A DNA stretch of 64,000 bases from Comamonadaceae bacterium (GTDB lineage Bacteria; Pseudomonadota; Gammaproteobacteria; Burkholderiales; Burkholderiaceae_C), in contig JAIXRJ010000017.1 of NCBI GenBank assembly GCA_027485235.1, positions 1-64,000 on the forward strand, written 5' to 3'. Below are positions 26,445 through 36,673 of the stretch, piece by piece. A program made the translations under genes and the position numbers. How positions within the stretch are numbered: position 1 is the stretch's first letter; the number at the start of each line of letters is the position of its first letter. The notes beneath the pieces were generated by a model. That model was not told the origin of the DNA. It made no database searches and worked only from the letters and a program-made list of their open reading frames with translations.

Positions 26445-27724
26445 AATCCTTGAACATTGCCGATCCCTCGGCTTGGTTGAGTGCCTTGGCGCGTGCCGAG
26501 TCGCTGCGAGTGTTGCTGGCGTTTGCGGTTTGCGTGCTGTGCGCTTGGGTCATCGTTTGGGGCATTCGCAAAAAATTCGCAGCACAGGACTTCTCGGTTT
26601 TGCTGGGCAAACGCTTGATTGACGGGGTTTTGTTTCCCACGTTTCTGCTGGGCTTGACCTTTGTGGCGCGCACCTTGATGACCGACGGCCAGCCGGCCCC
26701 GATGTTCGGCATCTTGTTGCCGGTGTGCATCTCGTTGGCGGTGATTCGCTTGGGGGTCAAAGTCTTGCAGGTGGCCTTTGACGAAGCACCGTTTGTCAAG
26801 GTGTTGGAGCGCACGATTTCCTGGGTGGCTTGGTTGGCGGTGGTGTTGTGGGTCACTGGCGTGCTGCCCTTGATTCTGGAGGAGTTGGATCAGATCCGCT
26901 GGAAGGTGGGCGGCTCCATGCTCTCCATGCGCACTTTGCTGGAAGGCGCTTTGACAGCGGGCTTGGTCTTGATCGTGACCCTTTGGATTTCTGCGGCCTT
27001 GGAGTCCCGCTTGCTCAAGTCGGCCACGGGCGGCGACTTGTCGCTGCGCAAGGTCATCAGCAACACGGTGCGGGCCTTGCTCATGTTTGTGGGCTTGCTG
27101 TTGGCATTGTCATCGGCGGGGATTGACCTGACGGCTTTGTCGGTGCTGGGCGGTGCGGTCGGTGTGGGCATTGGCTTTGGCTTGCAAAAGCTGGCTTCCA
27201 ATTACGTCAGCGGCTTTGTGATCCTGGCCGAGCGCAGCATGCGCATTGGGGACATGGTGCTGGTGGATGGTTTTGAAGGCCGCATTGTGGACATCAAGGC
27301 GCGTTACACCGTGATCCGTGCCTTGAACGGCCGCGAAGCCATCGTGCCCAATGAGTTTTTGATCATCAACCGGGTGGAAAACCTCACCCAGATGGACCCC
27401 AAGCTGTCCCAGACGACCTTGGTGTTGGTGGCTTATGACAGCGATGTGGACTTGGTGCAGCGTCTCTTGATCGAAGCCTGCCAGAGCCAAGAGCGGGTGC
27501 TGAAAGACCCCGCCCCCAATGCCTTTTTGAGCCAATTTGGCGCGGACGGTCTGGAGTTCACCGTGAGCTACTGGATCGGTGACCCGGAAAACGGCCAACT
27601 GGCACTGCGCTCGACCATCAACACGCTGATTTTGGCCGCTTTGCGCGCGAACAAGATCGAGATCCCTTACCCGCAGCGGGTGATGCACAGGGTCAGTCCA
27701 TCATCGACGGCAGCCACAAACTGA
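26432..27724 (+). CDS. MscS-family mechanosensitive channel
   Basis: Start chosen at ATG 26432 (MAGLKSLNIADPS), 430 residues; the frame is open further upstream only as a shadow of the hydratase gene. Several N-terminal hydrophobic helices precede the pore helix LSVLGGAVGVGIGFGLQKLASNYVSG, rich in Gly/Ala, and the beta domain GDMVLVDGFEGRIVDIKARYTVIRALNGREAIVPN. It releases solutes at the inner membrane on hypo-osmotic shock. The 3' end overlaps the convergent TRAP permease gene by 32 bp. Confidence 0.88.
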   Translation: MAGLKSLNIADPSAWLSALARAESLRVLLAFAVCVLCAWVIVWGIRKKFAAQDFSVLLGKRLIDGVLFPTFLLGLTFVARTLMTDGQPAPMFGILLPVCISLAVIRLGVKVLQVAFDEAPFVKVLERTISWVAWLAVVLWVTGVLPLILEELDQIRWKVGGSMLSMRTLLEGALTAGLVLIVTLWISAALESRLLKSATGGDLSLRKVISNTVRALLMFVGLLLALSSAGIDLTALSVLGGAVGVGIGFGLQKLASNYVSGFVILAERSMRIGDMVLVDGFEGRIVDIKARYTVIRALNGREAIVPNEFLIINRVENLTQMDPKLSQTTLVLVAYDSDVDLVQRLLIEACQSQERVLKDPAPNAFLSQFGADGLEFTVSYWIGDPENGQLALRSTINTLILAALRANKIEIPYPQRVMHRVSPSSTAATN

Positions 27725-28985
27725 TGACCGGGAAGGCCAGCAAGATGCCCAAAGTGATGATCAAGACCAGCACCATGGGCCAGACGCCTTTGAAGATGTT
27801 GGACAGGCCCACATGCGGCAACAAAGTGTTGAGCACAAACAGGTTCATGCCCACCGGGGGCGAGATCAAGCCAATCTGAATCACCATCACGATCAGCACG
27901 CCAAACCAGACCGGGTCAAACCCCAGTTGCACCACGATGGGGAAAAACAGGGGAATGGTCAGCAAGACCATGGTCAGCTCTTCCATCACCGTGCCCAGCA
28001 GCACATAGATCAGCATCATGGCGGCCACAACCATGATGGGTGACAGGCCCAGGCCAGTGATCCAATCTTTGAGCTCAAAAGGCAAGCTGGTGTAGTTGAC
28101 GAAGTTGGCAAAGATGGTGGCGGCGATCAGCAAGGTGAACAGCATGGCCGTGGTGCGGGCCGATTCGATCAGCACTTGCAACAGGACTTCCCAGCTCAAG
28201 GCTTTGCGCGCCAAGGCGAACAGAAATGCCCCCATGGCCCCCATGCCCGCGCCCTCGGTTGCCGTGAAAAAGCCGCCATAAATGCCGCCCAACACCAGCA
28301 CCACCAAAAGCAAAACGCCCCAGATGCCGCGCACGGCCTTCAGGCGCTCAGCCCAACTGAATTTTTCGCCTGCCGGGGCATGTTTGGGGTTATGCCAAGT
28401 CATGAGCATCACGGCCAGCATCATCAACAGAGCCGTCAAAATGCCGGGCAAAACGCCAGCAGCAAACAACTTGCCAATGTGGGTTTCTGTGATGATGCCG
28501 TAGATGACCAAGATGGTGGAGGGCGGGATCATGATGCCCAGGGTGCCGCCTGCAGCGATCACGCCGGTGGACATGGCATCGCTGTAGCCCATTTTTTTCA
28601 TCGAAGGGTAGGCCACTTTGCTCATGGTGGCGGCTGTGGCGATGGACGAGCCGCAAATTGCGCCGAACCCCGCGCACGCGGCAATGGTGGCATGTGCCAA
28701 GCCTCCCTGGCGGTGCCCGATGAAGGTGTAGGCCGCGTGAAAAAGCTCATGAGCCAAACCGGCGCGGGCCACAAAGTTGCCCATCAAGATGAACAGGGGA
28801 ATGACCGACAAGGTGTAGGCAAAGCCGGTTTCATGCACCACTTGGGCCGCACTCGCCATGGCGGGCATCCAGCCTCGGGTCAGGCCAATGCCCACGATGC
28901 CGACCAGGCCCATGGAAAACGCCAGAGGCATGCGCAGCAGCGCCAATACAAAAATGGCCAAAAATCCAAGCAAGGCTTCGGTCAC
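27693..28985 (-). CDS. TRAP transporter large permease (DctM family)
   Basis: 430 residues with about 12 hydrophobic segments and DctM features: IPLFILMGNFVARAGLA, CAGFGAICGSSIATAATMSKVAYPSM, GVIAAGGTLGIMIPPSTILVIYG and late QIGLISPPVGMNLFV. It is the membrane channel subunit of a Na+-driven TRAP importer. The ATG overlaps the small-permease stop by four bases. Substrate is unknown, likely a carboxylate. Confidence 0.93.
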   Translation of the reverse strand: MTEALLGFLAIFVLALLRMPLAFSMGLVGIVGIGLTRGWMPAMASAAQVVHETGFAYTLSVIPLFILMGNFVARAGLAHELFHAAYTFIGHRQGGLAHATIAACAGFGAICGSSIATAATMSKVAYPSMKKMGYSDAMSTGVIAAGGTLGIMIPPSTILVIYGIITETHIGKLFAAGVLPGILTALLMMLAVMLMTWHNPKHAPAGEKFSWAERLKAVRGIWGVLLLVVLVLGGIYGGFFTATEGAGMGAMGAFLFALARKALSWEVLLQVLIESARTTAMLFTLLIAATIFANFVNYTSLPFELKDWITGLGLSPIMVVAAMMLIYVLLGTVMEELTMVLLTIPLFFPIVVQLGFDPVWFGVLIVMVIQIGLISPPVGMNLFVLNTLLPHVGLSNIFKGVWPMVLVLIITLGILLAFPVISLWLPSMMD

Positions 28986-29482
28986 AGGGTGCCCCCTTCG
29001 GATGCATCTTCAGCGGAAACGGTGGGCCAAAAAGCTTTGGCCACATGGACCAGTCCAGTCAGCCCGCACAGCACCCCCATGCCTTGAATGAAGGGCGCTT
29101 TGGCAATTTTGAGCTGGGCGGTGGTTTCGCCTGTGGCTGCGAATTCCCCACCTGTTTGCCACATCAAATACGCCAGGCCGAAAAGCAAGGCAGCGCAAGC
29201 CAGATGGATCAGGCCTTGCTGGATTTTCCTGACCAGAGTCGGCAGCAACACGTCCAGCGAGTCAAAGACCACATGTTCACCTTTGAGTGACACCAAGGGC
29301 AAGGCGCCAAAAATCACGACCACCATCAGCAACTCGGTCAACTCCAGAGAACCCGTGATGGATTGCGACAGAATTTTCCGGCCTGCGACATCCAGGAACG
29401 TCAGCACCATGATGGCGAACAAGGCCAAGCCAGCCAGAGTGCCACACAAAATATCGAGTGTTTTTTTCAACTTACTTCCCAT
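28982..29482 (-). CDS. TRAP transporter small permease (DctQ family)
   Basis: Four hydrophobic helices and the DctQ signature VTFLDVAGRKI-type segment (MVLTFLDVAGRKIL), then ELTELLMVVVIFGALPLVSLKGEHV. Start choice is uncertain. ATG 29482 lies directly after the U-tract of a terminator hairpin; a TTG at 29470 has GGAAG five bases upstream and may be the true start. The frame extends up to 29554 through the hairpin, which is unlikely to be coding. Confidence 0.85.
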   Translation of the reverse strand: MGSKLKKTLDILCGTLAGLALFAIMVLTFLDVAGRKILSQSITGSLELTELLMVVVIFGALPLVSLKGEHVVFDSLDVLLPTLVRKIQQGLIHLACAALLFGLAYLMWQTGGEFAATGETTAQLKIAKAPFIQGMGVLCGLTGLVHVAKAFWPTVSAEDASEGGTL

Positions 29483-29516
29483 AAAAAAGCGGTATTTGCT
29501 GATCGGCAAATACCGC
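29483..29516 (-). terminator. Intercistronic terminator/attenuator between TRAP binding-protein and permease genes
   Basis: Perfect 11-bp stem GCGGTATTTGC / GCAAATACCGC with a 6-base loop, followed on the minus strand by TTTTTT. It should reduce transcription of the permease genes relative to the binding-protein gene, or protect the 3' end of the latter's mRNA. Confidence 0.85.
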
Positions 29517-29566
29517 TGGTGCGTGCCTCGACCTGGATCAATCACCCGGGACATGCCCGACCCTTG

Positions 29567-30583
29567 TTACTTTTGCAGTTTGGCAATTTCAGCACGGAAT
29601 TCAGACAAAGTGCCAGATGGATCTTTCAGTCCTTTGGCTTTGGCAGCTTGCGCCCAATCGCGCTCGAGTTTGCTCACGCGGATGGTCACGCCGCTGACGA
29701 AGCCGGCGTCAGCCTTGATGACTTTCACGCCATTTTTCTGCATGTTGGTCAAAGCCAGGTCGTCCACGCGGTCCCAGGCTTTTCCGAAGCGACGGGCCAC
29801 GGCTTCGCCAGACAAATCGTCGACCACTTTTTTATCAGCAGCCGAAAGGCTGTTGTATTTGGCCGGATTCATCATAAAGACGAAACTGGTGTTGTAGAGG
29901 CCGCCCGGGAACTGGGTGGCATATTTAATGATCTTGTCGATCTTGAAGGAGTCTGTGGACTCGGCCGGGAACAAAGTGCCGTCCATCACGCCACTCGACA
30001 GCAATTCATAAGATTCTGGAGCGGGCTTGAGCGTGACGTTCATGTCCAGCGTCTTGGAAATCTCGTTGACCATGCCGCCACCTACCCGGAACTTCAACCC
30101 CGTGAGGTCTTCTACGCGGGTGATGGGTTTTTTGGTGTTGAACACGATGCCTGGGCCGTGGGTGAAGTAGCCCAGAACCTTCACGCCTTGGTGCTCGGCG
30201 GTGAATTCGGGGTATTTGCTGGCAATGCGGTGGAACGCCACGGACAGGGGTTCAGCACGGTCGCCCAAAAATGGGAATTCGGCCATTTGCGACAGCACAA
30301 ACCGTCCGGGTGTGTAACCGTGAACCGTGAAGGACACATCCACCAGACCGTTTTTCACCGCGTCAAATGTGCCGGGTGCAGGTGTGGCAGCGCGCGGCAA
30401 AATATTGCAACGGACGCGGTTGGATGTTTGGGCGGCCAAGTCATCGCACCATTCTTTTTGCGACATCGACAGACCGTGTGTAGGCGGTACCCAGCTTGAG
30501 ACGGTCAAAACGGTTTGTGCTTGAGCCAAGCCAGTGAGGCTGGCAAGGGCTGCTGCAGCCAAGGAAATCAAAGTCTTTTTCAT
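29567..30583 (-). CDS. TRAP transporter substrate-binding protein (DctP family)
   Basis: 338 residues with a Sec signal (MKKTLISLAAAALASLTGLAQA). DctP fold features include LTGLKFRVGGGMVNEISKTL, where the Arg normally salt-bridges a substrate carboxylate, and KYATQFPGGLYNTSFVFMMN. Preceded by GGAG. The periplasmic protein delivers substrate to the permeases encoded downstream. No catabolic genes adjoin to name the substrate. Confidence 0.9.
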   Translation of the reverse strand: MKKTLISLAAAALASLTGLAQAQTVLTVSSWVPPTHGLSMSQKEWCDDLAAQTSNRVRCNILPRAATPAPGTFDAVKNGLVDVSFTVHGYTPGRFVLSQMAEFPFLGDRAEPLSVAFHRIASKYPEFTAEHQGVKVLGYFTHGPGIVFNTKKPITRVEDLTGLKFRVGGGMVNEISKTLDMNVTLKPAPESYELLSSGVMDGTLFPAESTDSFKIDKIIKYATQFPGGLYNTSFVFMMNPAKYNSLSAADKKVVDDLSGEAVARRFGKAWDRVDDLALTNMQKNGVKVIKADAGFVSGVTIRVSKLERDWAQAAKAKGLKDPSGTLSEFRAEIAKLQK

Positions 30584-30807
30584 CCAATCGCTCCATTGAT
30601 TTGGTTACAAAACATAATCGTAATATTGATCAATCGTTAAGAAAATCAACGTTAACCCTGATGTGTCAACCGATGGGTTGGTGAATTCCCGGGGGGAGGA
30701 TAAGCAGGTGCTCAACAGGGTTTTCAAAAAACAGGTCTAAAATGCGAACGACCGTGCTTTTTTCTGCGATGTGAAGTGCTCTTTGTCGGTTTTGATGCAC
30801 AATTGAC

Positions 30808-30824
30808 GTTGACGTTACGTCAAC
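30808..30824. promoter_or_regulatory. Palindromic operator before etfBA
   Basis: GTTGACGTTACGTCAAC is a perfect inverted repeat with 8-bp arms around one base, 53 bp upstream of the etfB start. Its shape is like operators recalled for MerR-type LiuR regulators of acyl-CoA catabolism. The regulator gene is not in this window. The rest of 30584-30876 has no gene. Confidence 0.6.
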
Positions 30825-30876
30825 CAAATCACAGCGTTCAAGGTGCTTGGGTTTTGATATCTATGGAGAAGCTTTC

Positions 30877-31632
30877 ATGAAAATTCTGGTTCCCGTCAAG
30901 CGGGTGGTGGACTACAACGTCAAGGTCCGTGTCAAATCCGATGGTTCGGGCGTGGACATTGCCAACGTCAAGATGAGCATGAACCCCTTTGACGAGATCG
31001 CCGTCGAAGAAGCTGTGCGCTTGAAAGAAAAGGGTTTTGCCACTGAAGTCATCGCCGTCTCTTGCGGTGTGGCCCAGTGCCAGGAAACCCTGCGCACCGC
31101 CATGGCCATTGGCGCTGACCGCGGTATTTTGGTTGAGACACCTGCTGACATGGACCTGCAGCCTCTTGCCGTGGCCAAACTTCTGAAGGCCTTGGTCGAC
31201 AAAGAGCAACCCGGCTTGATCATCCTGGGCAAACAAGCGATTGACGACGACTGCAACCAAACCGGCCAGATGCTGGCGGCGTTGGCCGATTTGCCCCAAG
31301 CCACCTTCGCCTCCAAGGTCGAGGTCGTGGACGGCAAAGCGCAAGTCACGCGCGAGATCGACGGTGGCCTGGAAGTGCTGTCCATCAGCCTGCCAGCGGT
31401 GATCACCACCGACCTGCGCCTGAACGAGCCGCGTTATGTGACGCTGCCCAACATCATGAAGGCCAAGAAAAAGCAACTCGACACCTTCAAGCCCGAAGAC
31501 TTGGGTGTGGACGTGGCCCCCCGCATCAAGACCCTGAAAGTGACCGAGCCCGCCAAGCGCAGCGCCGGCATCAAGGTGCCCGATGTGGCCACGCTGGTGG
31601 ACAAGCTCAAAAACGTGGCCAAGGTCATCTGA
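30877..31632 (+). CDS. etfB: Electron transfer flavoprotein beta subunit
   Basis: 251 residues from ATG 30877, preceded by GGAG. Family features: [40 protein letters not shown], and [11 protein letters not shown] at the end, plus the ETF-beta recognition loop around [20 protein letters not shown], which docks to acyl-CoA dehydrogenases. With EtfA it carries electrons from acyl-CoA dehydrogenases to ETF-quinone oxidoreductase. etfA follows after 17 bp. Confidence 0.95.
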   Translation: MKILVPVKRVVDYNVKVRVKSDGSGVDIANVKMSMNPFDEIAVEEAVRLKEKGFATEVIAVSCGVAQCQETLRTAMAIGADRGILVETPADMDLQPLAVAKLLKALVDKEQPGLIILGKQAIDDDCNQTGQMLAALADLPQATFASKVEVVDGKAQVTREIDGGLEVLSISLPAVITTDLRLNEPRYVTLPNIMKAKKKQLDTFKPEDLGVDVAPRIKTLKVTEPAKRSAGIKVPDVATLVDKLKNVAKVI

Positions 31633-31649
31633 CCATCCAAGGAAATCTC

Positions 31650-32582
31650 ATGACTTCTCTCGTTATTGCCGAACACGATAACGCCTCGATCAAAGGCGCA
31701 ACCCTGAACACCGTCACGGCTGCTGCCGCATGTGGGGGTGATGTGCATGTGCTCGTCGCGGGCCACAACGCCGCTGCCGCTGCCGCTGCTGCAGCCCAAA
31801 TCGCTGGCGTGTCCAAAGTGATCCACGCCGACAGCGAAGCCTTGGCCCACAGCCTGGCCGAAAACGTGGCAGCCCAAGTGCTGGCCATCGCCAGCAACTA
31901 CAGCCACATCTTGTTTCCTGCCACCGCGGCAGGCAAGAACGTGGCCCCCCGCGTGGCCGCCAAACTGGATGTCGGGCAGATCAGCGATGTCACGCAAGTC
32001 ATCGCGCCCGACACCTTTGAGCGTCCGATTTATGCGGGCAACGCCATCGCCACTGTGCAAAGCACCGACGGCACCAAAGTCATCACCGTTCGCACCACCG
32101 GTTTTGACGCCGCAGCCGCAACGGGTGGCAGCGCAGTGGTAGAAGCCGCAGCAGCCCAGGCCGACAGTGGCAAGAGCAGTTTTACGCGCAGCGAAATCGC
32201 CAAGAACGACCGCCCTGAATTGACTGCTGCCAAGATCATCGTCTCGGGTGGCCGCGCTTTGGGCAGCTCGGAGAAGTTCAACGAAGTGATGACGCCTCTG
32301 GCCGACAAGCTGGGCGCCGCCATCGGTGCCAGCCGCGCTGCAGTAGACGCCGGTTACGCCGCCAACGACCTGCAAGTGGGCCAGACCGGCAAGATCGTGG
32401 CGCCTCAGTTGTATGTCGCTTGCGGCATCTCGGGCGCGATCCAGCACTTGGCCGGCATGAAGGATTCCAAGGTGATCGTCGCGATCAACAAGGACCCTGA
32501 AGCCCCGATCTTCAGTGTGGCCGATTTCGGCCTCGAAGCCGATTTGTTCGCCGCTGTGCCTGAGTTGACCAACGCACTGTGA
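31650..32582 (+). CDS. etfA: Electron transfer flavoprotein alpha subunit
   Basis: 310 residues. The C-terminal FAD-binding domain is typical: [49 protein letters not shown] and [20 protein letters not shown]. Forms the heterodimer with EtfB. A terminator follows the stop, so etfBA is a bicistronic unit that is separated from the acyl-CoA dehydrogenase gene. Confidence 0.95.
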   Translation: MTSLVIAEHDNASIKGATLNTVTAAAACGGDVHVLVAGHNAAAAAAAAAQIAGVSKVIHADSEALAHSLAENVAAQVLAIASNYSHILFPATAAGKNVAPRVAAKLDVGQISDVTQVIAPDTFERPIYAGNAIATVQSTDGTKVITVRTTGFDAAAATGGSAVVEAAAAQADSGKSSFTRSEIAKNDRPELTAAKIIVSGGRALGSSEKFNEVMTPLADKLGAAIGASRAAVDAGYAANDLQVGQTGKIVAPQLYVACGISGAIQHLAGMKDSKVIVAINKDPEAPIFSVADFGLEADLFAAVPELTNAL

Positions 32583-32600
32583 TGATTTGACGACAGCAAG

Positions 32601-32626
32601 AAAGGCCTCCGAGAGAGGTCTTTTTT
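32601..32626 (+). terminator. Rho-independent terminator after etfA
   Basis: Stem AAAGGCCTC / GAGGTCTTT (one G-T pair) with loop CGAGA, followed by TTTT. It lies 19 bp after the etfA stop. Confidence 0.85.
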
Positions 32627-32669
32627 GTACCCGACCCCCATTTCCTCGGACCTCCATCGGAGACAAGAC

Positions 32670-34490
32670 ATGAGCTACACCGCCCCCCTCAAGGACATGC
32701 TGTTCAACATCGAGCACCTGGCCCGCATCGACCAGATCGCGCAGATCCCCGGCTTTGAAGACGCCGGTCTGGAAACCGCGCAGGCGGTGCTGGAGGAGTG
32801 CGCCAAGCTCAACCAAGACGTGATCTCACCCCTGAACTGGGAAGGCGACAAGAACCCGTCCTTTCACAACGGCAGCGGCGTGACCACCACGCCCGGCTTT
32901 AAAGAGGCCTATCAGCAGTACGCCGAAGGCGGCTGGCAAGGCCTGCAGCACCCGGCCGACTTTGGTGGCCAAGGTTTGCCCAAAACCATTGGCGCGGCTT
33001 GCGGCGAAATGCTCAACTCGGCCAACATGGCTTTTGCACTGTGCCCCTTGCTCACCGATGGCGCGATCGAAGCACTGCTCACCGCAGGTTCCGATGAACT
33101 CAAAGCCACCTATTTGGAGAAATTGATCTCAGGCCAGTGGACCGGCACCATGAACCTGACCGAGCCGCAAGCCGGCTCGGACTTGGCCGCGGTGCGCACC
33201 CGCGCCGAACCCCAGCCCGATGGCACTTACAAAATCTTCGGCACCAAGATCTACATCACCTACGGTGAGCACGACATGGCCGAGAACATCGTGCACCTGG
33301 TGCTGGCCCGTGTGGTGGGCGCACCCGAAGGCGTCAAAGGCATCAGCCTGTTTGTGGTGCCTAAATTCATGGTCAATGGTGATGGCGCTTTGGGCGCGCG
33401 CAACGACGTGCACTGCGTGAGCATCGAGCACAAAATGGGCATCAAGGCCAGCCCCACAGCCGTACTGCAGTATGGCGACGGCACGGCGGCGAGCATTGCA
33501 GACAGCACCGGACCCGGCGCTGTGGGGTTCCTGGTCGGCCAAGAAAACCGTGGCCTCGAATACATGTTCATCATGATGAACGCCGCCCGCTACGCGGTGG
33601 GTGTGCAGGGCATCGCGATTGCCGAGCGCTCCTACCAGCGTGCCGTGCAATATGCCCGCGACCGCGTGCAAAGCCGCCCGGTGGACGGCAGCTTGCCTGC
33701 TGCGGGCCCCATCATTCACCACCCCGATGTGCGCCGCATGCTCATGACCATGCGCGCCTACACCGAAGGCTGCCGCGCCATGGCCGCCACGGCCGCTGCG
33801 GCCTACGACGCCTCGCACCACCACCCCGATGCCGAGGTGCGCAAACAAAACCTGGCGTTTTATGAATTCATGGTGCCGCTGGTCAAGGGTTACAGCACCG
33901 AGATGAGCCTGGAAGTCACCAGCTTGGGCGTACAGGTGCACGGCGGCATGGGCTTCATCGAAGAAACCGGTGCAGCGCAGTACTACCGCGACGCCAAGAT
34001 CCTGACCATTTACGAAGGCACCACCGCCATCCAGGCCAACGACTTGGTCGGCCGCAAGACGGCCCGCGACGGGGGTCAGGCGGCCAAGGCTTTGGCTGGC
34101 CAAGTGGCCCAGACCGAGAGTGAACTGGCGGCCTCTGGCCATGCCGATGCACAGGCTGTGGCCAAACGCCTCAAAGCCGCCCGCGAAGCCTTTGTGGACG
34201 TGGTCGAATTTGTGGCCGGCAACACCAAGGCCCATCCCAACGACGTGTTTGCTGGCAGCGTGCCTTACCTGATGCTGGCCGGTAACCTGATGGCAGGCTG
34301 GCAAATGGGCCGCGCCTTGCTGGTGGCCCTCACACCCGAAGCACAAGCCCAGGATGCCGCCTTCATGGCCGCCAAAGTCACCACCGCGCGTTTCTACGCC
34401 GACCACATCTTGTCCAAGGCCCCCGGCATCCGCGACAGCATCGTCGAAGGCGCAGGCAGTGTGACCGAGATGGCGCTCGACGCTTTCTGA
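32670..34490 (+). CDS. Acyl-CoA dehydrogenase (long form with C-terminal extension)
   Basis: Start at ATG 32670 with GGAGA upstream, 606 residues. FAD and substrate motifs: [32 protein letters not shown], and the catalytic-base segment [20 protein letters not shown]. The C-terminal extension to about 600 residues matches the DUF1974-free AcdH C-terminal group common beside etf genes in Burkholderiales. Electrons would pass to the adjacent EtfBA. Substrate chain length is not evident. Confidence 0.9.
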   Translation: MSYTAPLKDMLFNIEHLARIDQIAQIPGFEDAGLETAQAVLEECAKLNQDVISPLNWEGDKNPSFHNGSGVTTTPGFKEAYQQYAEGGWQGLQHPADFGGQGLPKTIGAACGEMLNSANMAFALCPLLTDGAIEALLTAGSDELKATYLEKLISGQWTGTMNLTEPQAGSDLAAVRTRAEPQPDGTYKIFGTKIYITYGEHDMAENIVHLVLARVVGAPEGVKGISLFVVPKFMVNGDGALGARNDVHCVSIEHKMGIKASPTAVLQYGDGTAASIADSTGPGAVGFLVGQENRGLEYMFIMMNAARYAVGVQGIAIAERSYQRAVQYARDRVQSRPVDGSLPAAGPIIHHPDVRRMLMTMRAYTEGCRAMAATAAAAYDASHHHPDAEVRKQNLAFYEFMVPLVKGYSTEMSLEVTSLGVQVHGGMGFIEETGAAQYYRDAKILTIYEGTTAIQANDLVGRKTARDGGQAAKALAGQVAQTESELAASGHADAQAVAKRLKAAREAFVDVVEFVAGNTKAHPNDVFAGSVPYLMLAGNLMAGWQMGRALLVALTPEAQAQDAAFMAAKVTTARFYADHILSKAPGIRDSIVEGAGSVTEMALDAF

Positions 34491-34523
34491 AATTGAATCC
34501 AACAATAATTTTGAGGAGACCCC

Positions 34524-35477
34524 ATGTCTAAATTGCCACCCGTTCTGTCGAACCTGCCATTTCCCGCCATCGCATCGCCCTTGTTCATCATCAGCAACCC
34601 CAAGTTGGTGATCGAGCAGTGCAAGGCCGGCGTGGTGGGCTCCATGCCCGCCTTGAACGCCCGCCCAGCCGAGCAGCTGGAAGAGTGGCTGATTGAGATC
34701 ACCGAAACGCTGGCCGCTTACAACAAGGCCAATCCGGACAAGCCGGCTGCGCCCTTTGCCATCAACCAGATCGTGCACAAGAGCAACGACCGGCTTGAAC
34801 ACGACATGGCCATGTGCGTCAAATACAAGGTGCCGATCATCATCACCTCGCTGGGGGCGCGCGAAGAAATCAACGAGGCCGCCCACATTTACGGCGGCGT
34901 GGTGCTGCACGACATCATCAACAACAAGCACGCGCACAAAGCGATCGAAAAAGGTGCGGACGGCCTGATCGCCGTGGCCGCGGGCGCAGGCGGCCATGCG
35001 GGCGTGAAAAGCCCGTTTGCCCTGATTCAGGAAATCCGCCAGTGGTTCGATGGCCCGGTGGCCTTGTCGGGCTCCATTGCCACGGGTGACGCGATTTTGG
35101 CCGCGCAGGCCATGGGCGCAGACTTTGCCTACATTGGTTCTGCGTTCATCGCGACCCATGAAGCGCGTGCTGCCGAAGACTACAAACAAGCCATTGTGGA
35201 CTGCGACTCTGACGACATCGTCTTGAGCAATCTGTTCACCGGCGTGCATGGCAACTATCTGGCGCCGTCGATCCGCGCTGCAGGCTTGGACCCTGAGAAT
35301 CTGCCCGAGTCCGACCCGAGCAAGATGAACTTTGGTGGCGACGCCAAAAAAGCCTGGAAAGACATCTGGGGCTGCGGCCAAGGCATTGGCGCGATCGATG
35401 CCGTGCAAAGCACGGCGGATCTGGTGGCCCAGTTCAAGGTGCAATACCAAGCTGCGCGCGCCCGCTTGGCGCTTTGA
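34524..35477 (+). CDS. Nitronate monooxygenase / 2-nitropropane dioxygenase-like FMN protein
   Basis: 317 residues. TIM-barrel FMN protein: VVGSMPALNARP, AVAAGAGGHAGVKSPFALI (phosphate-binding loop) and LSGSIATGDAILAAQAMGADFAYIGSAFI. Family members oxidise nitronates or reduce enoyl-CoA-like substrates. A GAGGAG ribosome site precedes the ATG; the stop overlaps the acyltransferase start. Confidence 0.87.
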   Translation: MSKLPPVLSNLPFPAIASPLFIISNPKLVIEQCKAGVVGSMPALNARPAEQLEEWLIEITETLAAYNKANPDKPAAPFAINQIVHKSNDRLEHDMAMCVKYKVPIIITSLGAREEINEAAHIYGGVVLHDIINNKHAHKAIEKGADGLIAVAAGAGGHAGVKSPFALIQEIRQWFDGPVALSGSIATGDAILAAQAMGADFAYIGSAFIATHEARAAEDYKQAIVDCDSDDIVLSNLFTGVHGNYLAPSIRAAGLDPENLPESDPSKMNFGGDAKKAWKDIWGCGQGIGAIDAVQSTADLVAQFKVQYQAARARLAL

Positions 35478-36640
35478 CTTTGACCGGCGGCACTTCCCAC
35501 CCTGATGCTTCGGTGCGTCCATCAGGGCGGGCTTGGCTCTTGGATCTGTTCAAGGCGGTGGGCTGCGTGCTCATCGTGTTGCACCACCTGGCCTTTTATG
35601 GCCCGATGTCGGACGCGGTGGTGCAGGTCCTGCCCGGCCTGATGGACTGGCTCTTTGACAAGGCGCGTCTGGCGGTACAGCTTTTTTTGGTGTGTGCCGG
35701 TTTTCTGACAGCAGCCAGCCTGGCCAAAGTTCAATGCTTGTCCTTGACCAATGGCATGTCCTTGCTCTGGCGACGTTACCTGCGACTGCTCATGCCCTTG
35801 CTGGGGGCACTGAGTGTGGTGGTTCTGGTGTCAGAGCTCATTCGTCCCCAGTTTGACCACCCGTCTTTGTCGGCTCCGCCCACTTGGGGGCAAGCTTGGG
35901 CGCATGTGGGTTTGTTGCAGCATGTGCTGGGCATAGAGGCTTTGTCGGCAGGCGTGTGGTACGTGGCCATGGATTTGCAGCTGTATGCAACGGCCGTTGG
36001 GGTGTCGGCCATCTCCTACTGGTTGAGCGGCAGGACCTCTGTCGCCGTGCCCTGGGTGTGGGAGCAGCGCATTTGGCTGCTGCTGGTGGCTGGATCGCTG
36101 GGTTGGTGGAGTGCCCAGCCGAATCTGGACAATTACGCGCTGTATTTTTACGGTGCCTATGGCTTGGGTTGGCTGGCTTACCAAAGTCGCGAACAGCGTT
36201 TGTCCACCTCAAGCCGCGTGCTGGTGTTGCTGATGGTGGGGGCTGCGGTTTGGCTGGACCCGCGCTGGCGTTTGTTCACCGGCGTGGCCGTGGCGGCCTT
36301 GCTGGCCGGCGCGCCTGCCGCTTGGCTGAGCGCACCGCTCAAGGCTTCGGTTTGGACCCGAACGGTCCAATGGCTATCCAAGATCTCTTATTCCGTTTTC
36401 GTGGTTCATTTTTCGGTGAGTTTGGCGGTCAATGCCTTCGTGACACAGTTTTGGCCAGGACAGTGGTGGCCCAATGGCTTGGGCATGCTGGCTTCATTGG
36501 CTTTGTCCTTGTGCGCCGGTGCTCTGGTGTTCACGCTGTTGGAGCAGGCTCGGAACACGCTCATGAGATGCCTGGTCGGTTTGGCGTGCTTCATGGCCAG
36601 CGTTGCGCTGGCCATGAACATCAGCAGTGGGGCGGGCTGA
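35474..36640 (+). CDS. Acyltransferase family 3 membrane protein
   Basis: 388 residues with about ten hydrophobic helices. The N-terminal LDLFKAVGCVLIVLHHLAFYG contains the His expected of acyltransferase-3 proteins, and RLAVQLFLVCAGFLTAASL follows. Start is TTG 35474, overlapping the previous stop (TTGA). The family O-acetylates surface glycans or lipids; target unknown. It converges on cphA with 33 bp between stops. Confidence 0.75.
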   Translation: MTLTGGTSHPDASVRPSGRAWLLDLFKAVGCVLIVLHHLAFYGPMSDAVVQVLPGLMDWLFDKARLAVQLFLVCAGFLTAASLAKVQCLSLTNGMSLLWRRYLRLLMPLLGALSVVVLVSELIRPQFDHPSLSAPPTWGQAWAHVGLLQHVLGIEALSAGVWYVAMDLQLYATAVGVSAISYWLSGRTSVAVPWVWEQRIWLLLVAGSLGWWSAQPNLDNYALYFYGAYGLGWLAYQSREQRLSTSSRVLVLLMVGAAVWLDPRWRLFTGVAVAALLAGAPAAWLSAPLKASVWTRTVQWLSKISYSVFVVHFSVSLAVNAFVTQFWPGQWWPNGLGMLASLALSLCAGALVFTLLEQARNTLMRCLVGLACFMASVALAMNISSGAG

Positions 36641-36673
36641 ACTCAGACCCAGCCAAGGCACTCAGCCAGGACC

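Noticed and set aside
33129..35522. 797-codon minus-strand open frame
   Set aside because: Antisense to the acyl-CoA dehydrogenase and nitronate monooxygenase genes; His/Gly-rich composition typical of shadows.
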